DNA of 64,000 bases from Sandaracinobacteroides sp041675905 (GTDB lineage Bacteria > Pseudomonadota > Alphaproteobacteria > Sphingomonadales > Sphingomonadaceae): assembly GCA_041675905.1 (NCBI GenBank), contig JBAYSX010000005.1:1-64000 (forward strand), read 5' to 3'. Below the pieces are notes generated by a model that was not told the DNA's origin, did not search any database, and saw only the letters and a program-made list of their open reading frames with translations. Below, one piece after another: positions 34,415 to 43,227 of this stretch. Every line of letters begins with the position of its first letter. Position 1 is the first letter of the stretch. A program made the position numbers and the translations under genes.

Positions 34415-34777
34415 ATGGGTCTGTTCGACACCTTGAAGGGCAAGATTTTCGGTCACCCGGATGCCCCCGCAGCATCCCCCGCGCCCGTGTCGCCGCCTGC
34501 CGGAGCGCCGCCTGAAACGCCCGCGCCGGTGAAACAAACGCAGGCGGTCGATGTGGAAACCGTCCTCGATCATATCGCCAGAAAGAACGGCCAGCCATCC
34601 AACTGGCGCACCTCCATCGTCGATCTGATGAAGCTGGTGAACATGGACAGCTCGCTGGCTGCCCGCAAGGAACTGGCCCAGGATCTCGGCTACACCGGTG
34701 ACATGAACGACAGCGCGTCGATGAATATCTGGCTGCACAAGCAGGTGATGGCGAAGCTTGGCGAGGCGCGCGTTTAA
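34415..34777 (+). CDS. DUF3597 domain-containing protein
   Basis: 120 residues from ATG 34415, which lies seven bases after AGGAG; the ATG at 34409 is only one base from it. The N terminus GLFDTLKGKIFGH is followed by a Pro/Ala linker (residues 14-45) and the DUF3597 domain (DVETVLDHIARKNGQPSNWRTSIVDLMKL, ELAQDLGYTGDMNDSASMNIWLHKQVMAKLGE). The domain has a small helical fold found widely, but its function is not known. It is separated by a bidirectional terminator from lepA. Confidence 0.85.
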   Translation: MGLFDTLKGKIFGHPDAPAASPAPVSPPAGAPPETPAPVKQTQAVDVETVLDHIARKNGQPSNWRTSIVDLMKLVNMDSSLAARKELAQDLGYTGDMNDSASMNIWLHKQVMAKLGEARV

Positions 34778-34786
34778 CGCCCCGTC

Positions 34787-34814
34787 AGCGGGGGGAGAAA
34801 CATATCCCCCCGCT
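34787..34814. terminator. Bidirectional terminator between the DUF3597 gene and lepA
   Basis: Perfect nine-base arms AGCGGGGGG (34787-34795) and CCCCCCGCT (34806-34814) with an A-rich loop. It overlaps the last bases of the lepA stop codon. Confidence 0.7.
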
Positions 34815-36615
34815 ATTCATCGCCCATACGCAGGGCGGCGATGAAGGCTTCCTGCGGGATGTCGACATTGCCATACTGGCGCATCCGCTTTTTGCCTTCC
34901 TTCTGCTTTTCCAGCAGTTTGCGTTTGCGCGAAATATCGCCGCCATAACATTTGGCGGTCACGTCCTTGCGCAGCGCCGCGATGGTTTCGCGGGCGATGA
35001 CCTTGCCGCCAATGGCCGCCTGGATCGGGATTTTGAACAGGTGGCGCGGGATCAGATCCTTCAGCCGCTCGCACATATGCCGCCCGCGCGACTCGGCGGC
35101 GTCGCGGTGAACGATCATCGACAGCGCATCGACCGGCTCGCCATTGACCATGATCGACATTTTCACCAGATCGCCGGTGCGGTGGCCGATCTGATGATAG
35201 TCGAAGCTGGCATAGCCGCGTGAAATGCTTTTCAGCCGGTCGTAGAAATCGAACACCACCTCGTTCAGCGGCAATTCGTAAACCAGTTGCGCCCGTCCGC
35301 CGACATAGGTGAGCTGCTTCTGGATGCCGCGCCGGTCCTGGCACAATTTCAGCAGGGCGCCGAGATATTCATCCGGAACATAGATGGTCGCCTCGATCCA
35401 TGGCTCGTCCATATGATCGACGCGCACGGGATCGGGCATATCGGCAGGGTTATGCAGTTCGAGTTCCGACCCGTCAGTCAGATGTACCTTATAAACCACC
35501 GACGGCGCGGTCGTGATGAGGTCGAGATCATATTCGCGGCTCAGACGCTCCTGGATAATCTCAAGGTGCAACAGTCCCAGAAAACCGCAACGGAAGCCGA
35601 AACCGAGCGCAGCCGACGTCTCCATCTCGAACGAGAAACTGGCGTCGTTCAGCCGCAGGCGGTGAATCGACTCGCGCAGTTTTTCGAAATCGGCGGCATC
35701 CACCGGGAATAATCCGCAAAACACCACCGGCTGTACTTCGCGAAAGCCCGGCAAGGCTTCGGCGGCGGGGCGTTTGGTTTCGGTGATGGTGTCGCCAACG
35801 CGTGCTTCCGCCACCTCCTTGATCTGGGCGGTGATGAAGCCGATCTCCCCCGCCGACAATTGCGGCAGTTGCTCGATCTTCGGACGGAATGCGCCCACCC
35901 GGTCAACCAGATGCTCGGTGCCGCCGGCCATGAACTTCACATTCATGCCCTTGCGGATCACGCCCTCCATCACCCGCACAAGAATAACAACGCCGAGATA
36001 GGGATCGTACCAGCTATCGACGAGCATGGCCTTCAGTGGTGCGGACGCATCGCCCCTGGGTGGCGGAATCCGCCGCACAATCGCTTCCAGTGTATCGGTA
36101 ATGCCGATGCCTGTCTTGGCGCTGGCCAGCACCGCATCCGACGCATCGAGGCCGATAATCTCCTCGATTTCCTGCCTCACCTTCTCCGGCTCGGCAGAGG
36201 GCAGATCGACCTTGTTGATGACCGGGATGATTTCATGATCGTGCTCGATCGACTGATAGACGTTGGCGAGCGTCTGCGCCTCCACCCCTTGCGCTGCGTC
36301 CACCACCAGCAGCGCGCCTTCACAGGCGGCGAGGCTGCGGCTGACTTCATAGGCAAAGTCGACATGACCCGGCGTATCCATCAGGTTCAGCACATAATCC
36401 AGGCCATCCTGGGCGCGATAGTCCAGCCGCACCGTCTGCGCCTTGATGGTAATGCCGCGTTCGCGCTCGATATCCATATTGTCGAGCACCTGCGCCGACA
36501 TTTCACGTTCGGTCAGGCCACCCGTCGCCTGGATCAGCCGGTCGGCGAGCGTCGATTTGCCATGGTCGATATGAGCGATGATCGAAAAATTGCGTATGCG
36601 CGAGAGGTCCGTCAT
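34813..36615 (-). CDS. lepA: Elongation factor 4 (back-translocase LepA)
   Basis: 600 residues from ATG 36615. GTPase motifs G1 AHIDHGKSTLADRL, G3 DTPGHVDF, G4 NKVDLP, then EF-G-like domains and the LepA-specific C-terminal domain (LLEKQKEGKKRMRQYGNVDIPQEAF). It acts on the ribosome, causing back-translocation and aiding initiation and assembly under stress. A second Met three codons upstream and a longer frame exist, but the family begins MTDLSRIRNFSIIAHIDHG as here. Divergent from plsY with an 82-base gap. Confidence 0.97.
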   Translation of the reverse strand: MTDLSRIRNFSIIAHIDHGKSTLADRLIQATGGLTEREMSAQVLDNMDIERERGITIKAQTVRLDYRAQDGLDYVLNLMDTPGHVDFAYEVSRSLAACEGALLVVDAAQGVEAQTLANVYQSIEHDHEIIPVINKVDLPSAEPEKVRQEIEEIIGLDASDAVLASAKTGIGITDTLEAIVRRIPPPRGDASAPLKAMLVDSWYDPYLGVVILVRVMEGVIRKGMNVKFMAGGTEHLVDRVGAFRPKIEQLPQLSAGEIGFITAQIKEVAEARVGDTITETKRPAAEALPGFREVQPVVFCGLFPVDAADFEKLRESIHRLRLNDASFSFEMETSAALGFGFRCGFLGLLHLEIIQERLSREYDLDLITTAPSVVYKVHLTDGSELELHNPADMPDPVRVDHMDEPWIEATIYVPDEYLGALLKLCQDRRGIQKQLTYVGGRAQLVYELPLNEVVFDFYDRLKSISRGYASFDYHQIGHRTGDLVKMSIMVNGEPVDALSMIVHRDAAESRGRHMCERLKDLIPRHLFKIPIQAAIGGKVIARETIAALRKDVTAKCYGGDISRKRKLLEKQKEGKKRMRQYGNVDIPQEAFIAALRMGDE

Positions 36616-36697
36616 AGTCTGCATCTGACAGCAGCCGGGGCCAGGATCAAGCGGTTCCCTCTTGTCGGCTCCTGCGCGCATCCCTAGCGTTCGCCGC

Positions 36698-37285
36698 ATG
36701 ACACAAATCCTGTTGTGGGCATTAGTTGGCTATCTTCTTGGCAGCATTCCGTTCGGGCTGCTGTTGACGGGCATTGTGCAGGGAATCGACATTCGCCGTA
36801 TTGGCTCCGGCAATATCGGTGCGACGAACGTGTTGCGCACCGGCAACAAATGGCTGGCGGCGGCGGTGCTGTTGCTCGATGTGGGCAAGGGCGCGCTGGT
36901 GGTGGTGCTGGCGCGCGAATTCAGTGGCGAAACAGCCGCGCTGACGGCGGGCGCAGCCGCCTGGATCGGCCATGTGTGGCCAGTGTGGCTGCGCTTTCAG
37001 GGCGGCAAGGGCGTGGCGACGCTGCTGGGCGTCAGCACGGCTTTCTACTGGTGTGCGGGGCTGGCCTTTGCGCTGGTGTGGCTGGGCGTGGCGCTGCTCA
37101 CCCGCCGGTCGTCTTTGGGTGGCATGGCGGGCGGTTTCGGCGCGGCGTTTGCCGCCGCCTGGGCCGGATTGTGGCCGACAGTTGCGGTGCTCGCCTTGCT
37201 ATCGTTCATCACCCTGTGGACGCACCGTAGTAATATTGCGCGGCTGCGCGCCGGCACCGAACCGCGCATCGGCGGCGGAAAATGA
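36698..37285 (+). CDS. plsY: Glycerol-3-phosphate acyltransferase PlsY
   Basis: 195 residues from ATG 36698. Five or so transmembrane helices with the three PlsY motifs: GYLLGSIPFGLL with IRRIGSGNIGATNVLR, the WPVWLRFQGGKGVAT loop, and the final cytoplasmic basic tail. It acylates the sn-1 position of glycerol 3-phosphate using acyl-phosphate, in the inner membrane. Its stop overlaps the dprA start (ATGA), beginning the plsY-dprA-topA-rnr run. Confidence 0.96.
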   Translation: MTQILLWALVGYLLGSIPFGLLLTGIVQGIDIRRIGSGNIGATNVLRTGNKWLAAAVLLLDVGKGALVVVLAREFSGETAALTAGAAAWIGHVWPVWLRFQGGKGVATLLGVSTAFYWCAGLAFALVWLGVALLTRRSSLGGMAGGFGAAFAAAWAGLWPTVAVLALLSFITLWTHRSNIARLRAGTEPRIGGGK

Positions 37286-38382
37286 CGCGCTTTTCCGAGG
37301 CTGAAAGGCTCGCACGGCTGCGGCTGATTCGCTCGGACGGCATCGGGCCGGTCGGCTTTGCGCAGCTATTGCGCAAGTTCCCGTCCGCCGAAGAAGCGGC
37401 AGAAAGCCGTCCCGGTCGGGGCGAGCCGTTCCCGACGGAAGCCGCACTGGCCGAGATCGCGCAAGCCGAAGCTTCGGGAGCGGTGCATGTCTTCCTGGGC
37501 GAGGCGGATTATCCGCCGCTTCTCGCCGAACTGGCCGACGCGCCGCCGGTATTGTTGGCGTGCGGCGATCTGACTTTGGCGCAGCGGGAATGTGTCGCCA
37601 TCGTTGGTGCGCGCAATGCCAGCGCCGCGGGGATGCGTCTGGCCGAGGAAATCGCCGCCGGACTGGGAGCCGCCGGGCGGATCGTCATATCCGGTATGGC
37701 GCGCGGCATCGATGGCGCGGCGCATACGGGCGCGTTGCGTACCGGCACCATCGCCTGTGTGGCTGGCGGCATCGACATATTCTACCCACCCGAACATGCA
37801 GCCCTGCAACAACGCGTACTGGAATCCGGACTGGTAGTGTCGGAAATGCCCTGCGGCGTCGAGCCGATGGCACGGCATTTCCCGCGTCGGAACCGGCTGA
37901 TCGCCGGTATTGCGCGCGGTCTGGTTGTAGTGGAGGCGGCCATGGGGTCCGGCTCGCTGATCTCTGCTCGCATCGCCGGAGATGCGGGGCGCGACGTAAT
38001 GGCGGTGCCTGGCCACCCGCGCGACCCGCGCGCACGCGGCGGCAATGCGCTGATCAAGGAGGGCGCGGTGCTGGTGGAAAATGCCGCCGATATCCTTGCC
38101 GTGCTCGCCCCCTTCGCACTGGAAGAGCCCGCGCCGCGTCGCCGAAGACAGGTGCGCGATACGATGGATTTGTTCGACGCCGCGCCCGCCGATGAAATGC
38201 CCGATGACGCGCTGCTCGATCTGTTATCGGCTACCCCCGTCGCGATCGACGAACTGGTCCGCCGATCCGGTCTTTCACCGTCCCAGGTGCAGGCACGGTT
38301 GACCGGACTGGAAATTGAGGGCTTGCTGGTGCGCCATGCCGGCGGGCGGGTGGCGGTGGCGCAGAATATACAGCAAGCTTGA
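37282..38382 (+). CDS. dprA: DNA-processing protein DprA
   Basis: 366 residues. N-terminal SAM-like helices (LRLIRSDGIGPVGFAQLLRKF), a Rossmann-like DprA core (VAIVGARNASAAGMRLAEEIA, ISGMARGIDGAAHTGAL, GGIDIFYPPEH, RNRLIAGIARGLVVVEAAMGSGSLI) and a C-terminal winged-helix (LSATPVAIDELVRRSGLSPSQVQARL). It binds incoming single-stranded DNA and loads RecA during transformation. Its presence alone does not prove competence. Confidence 0.95.
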   Translation: MTRFSEAERLARLRLIRSDGIGPVGFAQLLRKFPSAEEAAESRPGRGEPFPTEAALAEIAQAEASGAVHVFLGEADYPPLLAELADAPPVLLACGDLTLAQRECVAIVGARNASAAGMRLAEEIAAGLGAAGRIVISGMARGIDGAAHTGALRTGTIACVAGGIDIFYPPEHAALQQRVLESGLVVSEMPCGVEPMARHFPRRNRLIAGIARGLVVVEAAMGSGSLISARIAGDAGRDVMAVPGHPRDPRARGGNALIKEGAVLVENAADILAVLAPFALEEPAPRRRRQVRDTMDLFDAAPADEMPDDALLDLLSATPVAIDELVRRSGLSPSQVQARLTGLEIEGLLVRHAGGRVAVAQNIQQA

Positions 38383-38432
38383 TGCCGGCCGCTGCGAAGC
38401 TTAAGTCGGCTGGCTGCGACTAGGAGATTTCT

Positions 38433-41033
38433 ATGGATCTGGTGATCGTCGAATCGCCGGCAAAGGCGAAAACGATCAACCGCTATCTGGGGGCGGACAC
38501 AAAAGTGCTGGCGAGTTTCGGCCATGTGCGCGATTTGCCGGCAAAGGACGGCAGCGTCGACCCCGAGCATGATTTCGCCATGGCCTGGGAAGTTTCCGCC
38601 AGCCGCGCCAAACAGATGAAAGAGATTACCGACGCGGCGAAAATCGCCGACCGGGTGATTCTCGCGACCGACCCCGACCGCGAGGGCGAGGCGATCAGCT
38701 GGCATCTGGCCGAGGTGTTGAAAGCCAAAAAGGCGATTCCCGCCGGCGGTCTGCAGCGCGTGACGTTCAACGCCATCACCGAATCGGCGGTGAAGGCGGC
38801 GATGGCCGAACCACGAACCATCGACGTCGATCTGGTCGATGCCTACAAGGCGCGGCGGGCGCTGGATTATCTTGTAGGGTTCACCCTGTCCCCCGTTCTG
38901 TGGCGCAAATTGCCTGGTGCGAAAAGCGCCGGGCGGGTGCAATCGGTAGCGCTGCGTCTGATTGTCGAGCGCGAGCGCGAGATCGAGATTTTCGTCCCGC
39001 GCGAATATTGGACGGTGGACGCCGTGCTGAAAGCCGGGACCGGCCATCTGGTGACGGCGCGACTGACCCGGCTGGACGGCGCGAAGCTCGATAAATTCAG
39101 CCTCGCCGATCAGGCCTCGGCGGAGGCGGCAAAGGCAAAGGTCGAAGCGGCCGGTTTCTCAGTCGGTTCTGTGGAAGTGAAAGATGCGGCGCGGCACCCG
39201 GCCCCGCCATTCACCACATCCACCCTGCAACAGGAAGCATCGCGCAAGCTGGGCATGGACGCGGCGCATACGATGCGCGTGGCGCAATCCCTGTATGAAG
39301 ATGGCCATATCACCTATATGCGGACCGACGGTGTCGATATGGCGCCGGAGGCCATCGCCAAGGCGCGCGACGCCATCATGGAAAGCCATGGGCCGGATTA
39401 TCTGCCGTCGCAGCCGCGCCGCTACAAGACGAAGGCAAAAAACGCCCAGGAAGCGCATGAAGCCGTCCGCCCCACCGATTTCCGCCGCATGGCCGGAGCC
39501 ATTGGTCTGACCGGTGAACACGCACGGCTCTATGATCTGATCTGGAAGCGCGCCGTCGCCAGCCAGATGGCGTCCGCGAAGCTGGAGCGCACGACCGTCG
39601 AACTGGTGTCGGACGATGGCCAGCACGCGTTGCGCGCGACCGGCACGGTCGTGGTTTTCCCGGGTTTCCTCGCGCTTTATGCCGAGGGCAAGGATGACGC
39701 CGACGACGAAGACGGCGCGCGCCTGCCGCGCATGACGGTGGGTGAACGGCCCGAGACGCAAAATGTCACCGCCGACCAGCATTTCACCGAACCGCCGCCG
39801 CGCTATTCGGAAGCCTCTTTGGTGAAGCGCATGGAGGAACTGGGCATTGGTCGCCCGTCAACCTACGCGTCGATCATCCAGGTGCTGAAAGACCGCGCCT
39901 ATGTGCGGATGGAGGCCAAACGCTTCCACCCGGAAGACAAGGGCCGGCTGGTCACCGCCTTCCTCGAACGGTTTTTCGAGCGTTACGTCTCCTATGATTT
40001 CACCGCGGGTCTCGAAGGCCAGCTCGACGATATTTCGGCGGGGGACGCATCCTATTTGCAGGTGCTGCGCGATTTCTGGGCCGATTTCCGCCCGCGCACC
40101 GATGAAGTGCTCGAACGCCTGCCATCGGAAGTCACCGTCGCGCTGGATGAGTATCTTGGCGACTGGCTGTTCCCGGACAAGGGCGATGGCAGCGATCCAC
40201 GCCTGTGCCCCAGTTGCGAGGGTGGCCGGCTGGCGCTGAAAACCGGCAAGTTTGGCGCGTTCATCGCCTGCTCCAACTATCCTGAATGCCGCTACACGCG
40301 GCAGTTCGCGGGCGATGGCGAAGGCGGAGAGGCGACCGGGCCGGAGGAATTGGGAACCGATCCGGAAACCGGCGAAACCGTCTCTGTCCGATCAGGGCGT
40401 TTTGGCCGCTATTTGCAACTGGGGGAAGCCGAAAAGGGTGGCGAGAAGCCCAGGCGCGCGCCGATCCCGAAAGATATGGCGGACCGGCTCGATCTCGATC
40501 TGGCGCTGAAGCTGCTATATCTGCCGCGCACCGTCGGCACCCATCCCGAAACCGGCTTGCCCGTGCTTGCCGGTATCGGGCGTTATGGTCCCTATCTGCT
40601 GCATGATGGCAAATATGCCCGGCTGGCCAGCACCGACGAGGTGTTTGAAACCGGCATGAATGCGGCAGTGGTGAAGCTGGCCGAAAAGCGCGAATTTGGC
40701 CGTAAAACCACCGAGCCGCTGAAAGCGCTGGGCGCGCACCCGGAAACCGGTGCAGACGTACGGCTGATGCCGGGGCGTTACGGCCCCTATATCACCGATG
40801 GCAGCATCAATGCGACGCTGCCGAAAACCGTGCAGCCCGAAGAACTGACCATGGAGATGGCGGTGCAGTTGCTGGCGGAAAAGGCCGCAAAAGCTCCGGC
40901 AAAGCCACGCCGCAAGACCGCGGCCAGGAAGGCGCCGGCGAAGAAAGCCGCGACCAAAACAACAGCGGCCAAAAAACCGGCGGCCAAAAAACCGGCGGCG
41001 AAGAAGCCCGCCGCCAAAAAGACCGCCGGCTGA
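38433..41033 (+). CDS. topA: DNA topoisomerase I
   Basis: 866 residues. N-terminal TOPRIM (LVIVESPAKAKTINRYLG, DPDREGEAISWHLAE), the catalytic Tyr in GHITYMRTDGVDM (about residue 295), a C4 zinc-finger region (CPSCEGGRLALKTGKFGAFIACSNYPEC spans it), two further topo C-terminal repeats with Cys lost (GRYGPYLLHDG, GRYGPYITDG), and a Lys/Ala/Pro-rich tail of about 45 residues built on a repeated AKKPA unit. It relaxes negative supercoils. The basic tail probably binds DNA or RNA polymerase. The stop TGA overlaps the rnr ATG by one base. Confidence 0.97.
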   Translation: MDLVIVESPAKAKTINRYLGADTKVLASFGHVRDLPAKDGSVDPEHDFAMAWEVSASRAKQMKEITDAAKIADRVILATDPDREGEAISWHLAEVLKAKKAIPAGGLQRVTFNAITESAVKAAMAEPRTIDVDLVDAYKARRALDYLVGFTLSPVLWRKLPGAKSAGRVQSVALRLIVEREREIEIFVPREYWTVDAVLKAGTGHLVTARLTRLDGAKLDKFSLADQASAEAAKAKVEAAGFSVGSVEVKDAARHPAPPFTTSTLQQEASRKLGMDAAHTMRVAQSLYEDGHITYMRTDGVDMAPEAIAKARDAIMESHGPDYLPSQPRRYKTKAKNAQEAHEAVRPTDFRRMAGAIGLTGEHARLYDLIWKRAVASQMASAKLERTTVELVSDDGQHALRATGTVVVFPGFLALYAEGKDDADDEDGARLPRMTVGERPETQNVTADQHFTEPPPRYSEASLVKRMEELGIGRPSTYASIIQVLKDRAYVRMEAKRFHPEDKGRLVTAFLERFFERYVSYDFTAGLEGQLDDISAGDASYLQVLRDFWADFRPRTDEVLERLPSEVTVALDEYLGDWLFPDKGDGSDPRLCPSCEGGRLALKTGKFGAFIACSNYPECRYTRQFAGDGEGGEATGPEELGTDPETGETVSVRSGRFGRYLQLGEAEKGGEKPRRAPIPKDMADRLDLDLALKLLYLPRTVGTHPETGLPVLAGIGRYGPYLLHDGKYARLASTDEVFETGMNAAVVKLAEKREFGRKTTEPLKALGAHPETGADVRLMPGRYGPYITDGSINATLPKTVQPEELTMEMAVQLLAEKAAKAPAKPRRKTAARKAPAKKAATKTTAAKKPAAKKPAAKKPAAKKTAG

Positions 41034-43225
41034 TGGGACTTCCGACCCGTGAGGAGATTCTCGCCTTTGTAACGACTGCGAAAGCCAATGTCGGCAAACG
41101 CGAAATCGCCCGCCATTTCGGTCTGCGCGGGGCGGAACGGGCGGAACTGAAAGACTTGCTGGCCGATATGGTGGACGATGGCCAGCTCGATCCAGGGGCC
41201 GGACGCTCCCTGCACAAGGCCGGTGGGTTGCCCCATGTAACGGTACTGAAAATCACGGCGGCAACATCCGCGAAAATCACCGCGGTACCGGACCCATGGG
41301 AGGAGGAAACTCCGCCGCCACGCGTGACGGTCCGCACCGATCGGGGCGCGCCGAGGGGTAAATCCCGCAGCCCCAGACTGGAAGCCGGAGACCGGGTGCT
41401 GGCGCGGCTGACCGAAACGCCATCCGGCTGGGATGCCGTGGTGATGAAGCGGCTGCGGCGCACCAGTTCCACCATGCTGGGCGTCGCGCGATCCGATGGA
41501 GAGGGCGGTTTTCGGCTGCAACCGGTCGACCGCCGCGAACGGCGCGATTGGCCGCTCGATCATCGCGAGGAAGTGACGCCCGGCGAACTGATCATGGCGG
41601 AATTGCGCGGTACGGGCGCGCGCACCCGCGCCCATGTGGTCGAGCGGCTGGGCGACCCGTTCGCGGCGAAATCGCTCAGCCTGATCGCCATTGCCGCCAA
41701 GAACATCCCCGATCATTTCAGCGATGAAGTCTTGCAGGAAGCCGACGGGTCCGGCGAACGCGCCCTTGGCCCGCGCGAGGACTGGACGGCGCTGCCCCTC
41801 ATCACCATCGACCCCGCCGACGCGCGCGACCATGACGACGCCGTCTGGGCCGAACCGGCGCAGGACGGCCACCGGCTGATCGTCGCCATCGCCGATGTCA
41901 GCTATTATGTGCGTCCGGGAACCGCGCTCGACCATGCCGCCTTTGATCGCGGCAACAGCATTTACTTCCCCGATCGCGTCGTGCCGATGCTGCCGCATGC
42001 CCTGTCGTCCGGCGCCTGCAGCCTGAAAGCCACCGGCGACCGCGCCGTGCTCGCCGCCGATATGCTGGTGGGGACGGACGGGGAGATCAAATCCTTTTCC
42101 TTCCACCGCGCCCGCGTCCGTGTCGCCGCCAATATCGCCTATGAAGAAGCACAGGAAGCAGCGGACGCCGCCGCCGGGCCGCTATGGGAAAATATTCTGA
42201 AGCCCCTGTGGGCGTGCTGGAAAACGCTGGAATCGGCGCGCCATCGCCGCGATCCGCTGGAACTGGAACTGCCGGAAAAGCGCGTGATCCTGAACGACTC
42301 AGGCGACGTCACCGGCATCGCCGTGCGCGAGCGGCTGGATGCGCACCGTGTGGTCGAGGATATGATGATCGCGGCGAACGTCGCGGCAGCCCTGGCGCTG
42401 GAAAAACGTAAATACCCGCTGATGTATCGCGACCATGAAGTACCGGATCGCGCCAAGCTGACGGCGCTGAAAGATTATCTGGCGACGTTGGGTCTGTCCT
42501 TCGCGCTGGGCCAGGTGATCACGCCCGAAACCTTCAACAAGGTGTTGCGGCGGGCCGGCGACCGGGACGATCTGCCGCTGATTGCCGAAGCGATCCTGCG
42601 CGCCCAGACCCAGGCCTATTATGCGCCGCGCAATACCGGCCATTTCGGCCTCGCACTTGGTTCTTACGTGCATTTCACGTCCCCCATCCGCCGTTATTCC
42701 GATGTGCTGGTGCACCGCTCGCTCGTCAGCACCTTCGATCTGGGCGAGGGTGGCTTGCCGCCAGGTGCGGAACAGCGTTTCGCCGCCATCGGCGAGCATA
42801 TCAGTTTCACCGAACGCCGGGCGATGGAAGCGGAACGCGAAACGCTGGACCGCTATATCGCCCGCCATATGGCCAATCATGTCGGCGAAATCGTCCGCGC
42901 CCGCATTACCGGCGTCCAGGCGTTCGGCCTTTTCGCAACCATCGATCCGATCGGTGGCGACGGATTATTGCCCGTATCGGCGCTGGGGACCGAGCGCTTC
43001 CATTATGATGAAGCATCGCGCAGCCTGAAGGGCGTGGAATCGGGCACCAGCTATCACATCGGGCAAATGCTGGATCTACGTCTGGAAGAGGCCGATCCCG
43101 CCACCGGTTCGTTGCGCTTTTCGTTGCCGGATGCGGATCTCTCCACGCGCCCGCGCATCCGCCGCGAGGGCCGGCGCGACAGGCGGGGCGGCCCGCCGCC
43201 AGGCGTGCGACGGGGCCGGCGCTAG
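41033..43225 (+). CDS. rnr: Ribonuclease R
   Basis: 730 residues. N-terminal winged helix (TREEILAFVTTAKANVGKREIARHF), cold-shock domain, RNB catalytic domain with the Asp cluster in ITIDPADARDHDDAVW and YRDHEVPDRAKL, and a C-terminal S1 domain (GEIVRARITGVQAFGLFATI) followed by a short Arg-rich tail (RREGRRDRRGG). It is the processive 3'-5' exoribonuclease for structured RNA and for tmRNA-linked decay. Starts on the topA stop; ends two bases before the recN stop. Confidence 0.96.
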   Translation: MGLPTREEILAFVTTAKANVGKREIARHFGLRGAERAELKDLLADMVDDGQLDPGAGRSLHKAGGLPHVTVLKITAATSAKITAVPDPWEEETPPPRVTVRTDRGAPRGKSRSPRLEAGDRVLARLTETPSGWDAVVMKRLRRTSSTMLGVARSDGEGGFRLQPVDRRERRDWPLDHREEVTPGELIMAELRGTGARTRAHVVERLGDPFAAKSLSLIAIAAKNIPDHFSDEVLQEADGSGERALGPREDWTALPLITIDPADARDHDDAVWAEPAQDGHRLIVAIADVSYYVRPGTALDHAAFDRGNSIYFPDRVVPMLPHALSSGACSLKATGDRAVLAADMLVGTDGEIKSFSFHRARVRVAANIAYEEAQEAADAAAGPLWENILKPLWACWKTLESARHRRDPLELELPEKRVILNDSGDVTGIAVRERLDAHRVVEDMMIAANVAAALALEKRKYPLMYRDHEVPDRAKLTALKDYLATLGLSFALGQVITPETFNKVLRRAGDRDDLPLIAEAILRAQTQAYYAPRNTGHFGLALGSYVHFTSPIRRYSDVLVHRSLVSTFDLGEGGLPPGAEQRFAAIGEHISFTERRAMEAERETLDRYIARHMANHVGEIVRARITGVQAFGLFATIDPIGGDGLLPVSALGTERFHYDEASRSLKGVESGTSYHIGQMLDLRLEEADPATGSLRFSLPDADLSTRPRIRREGRRDRRGGPPPGVRRGRR

Positions 43226-43227
43226 AA

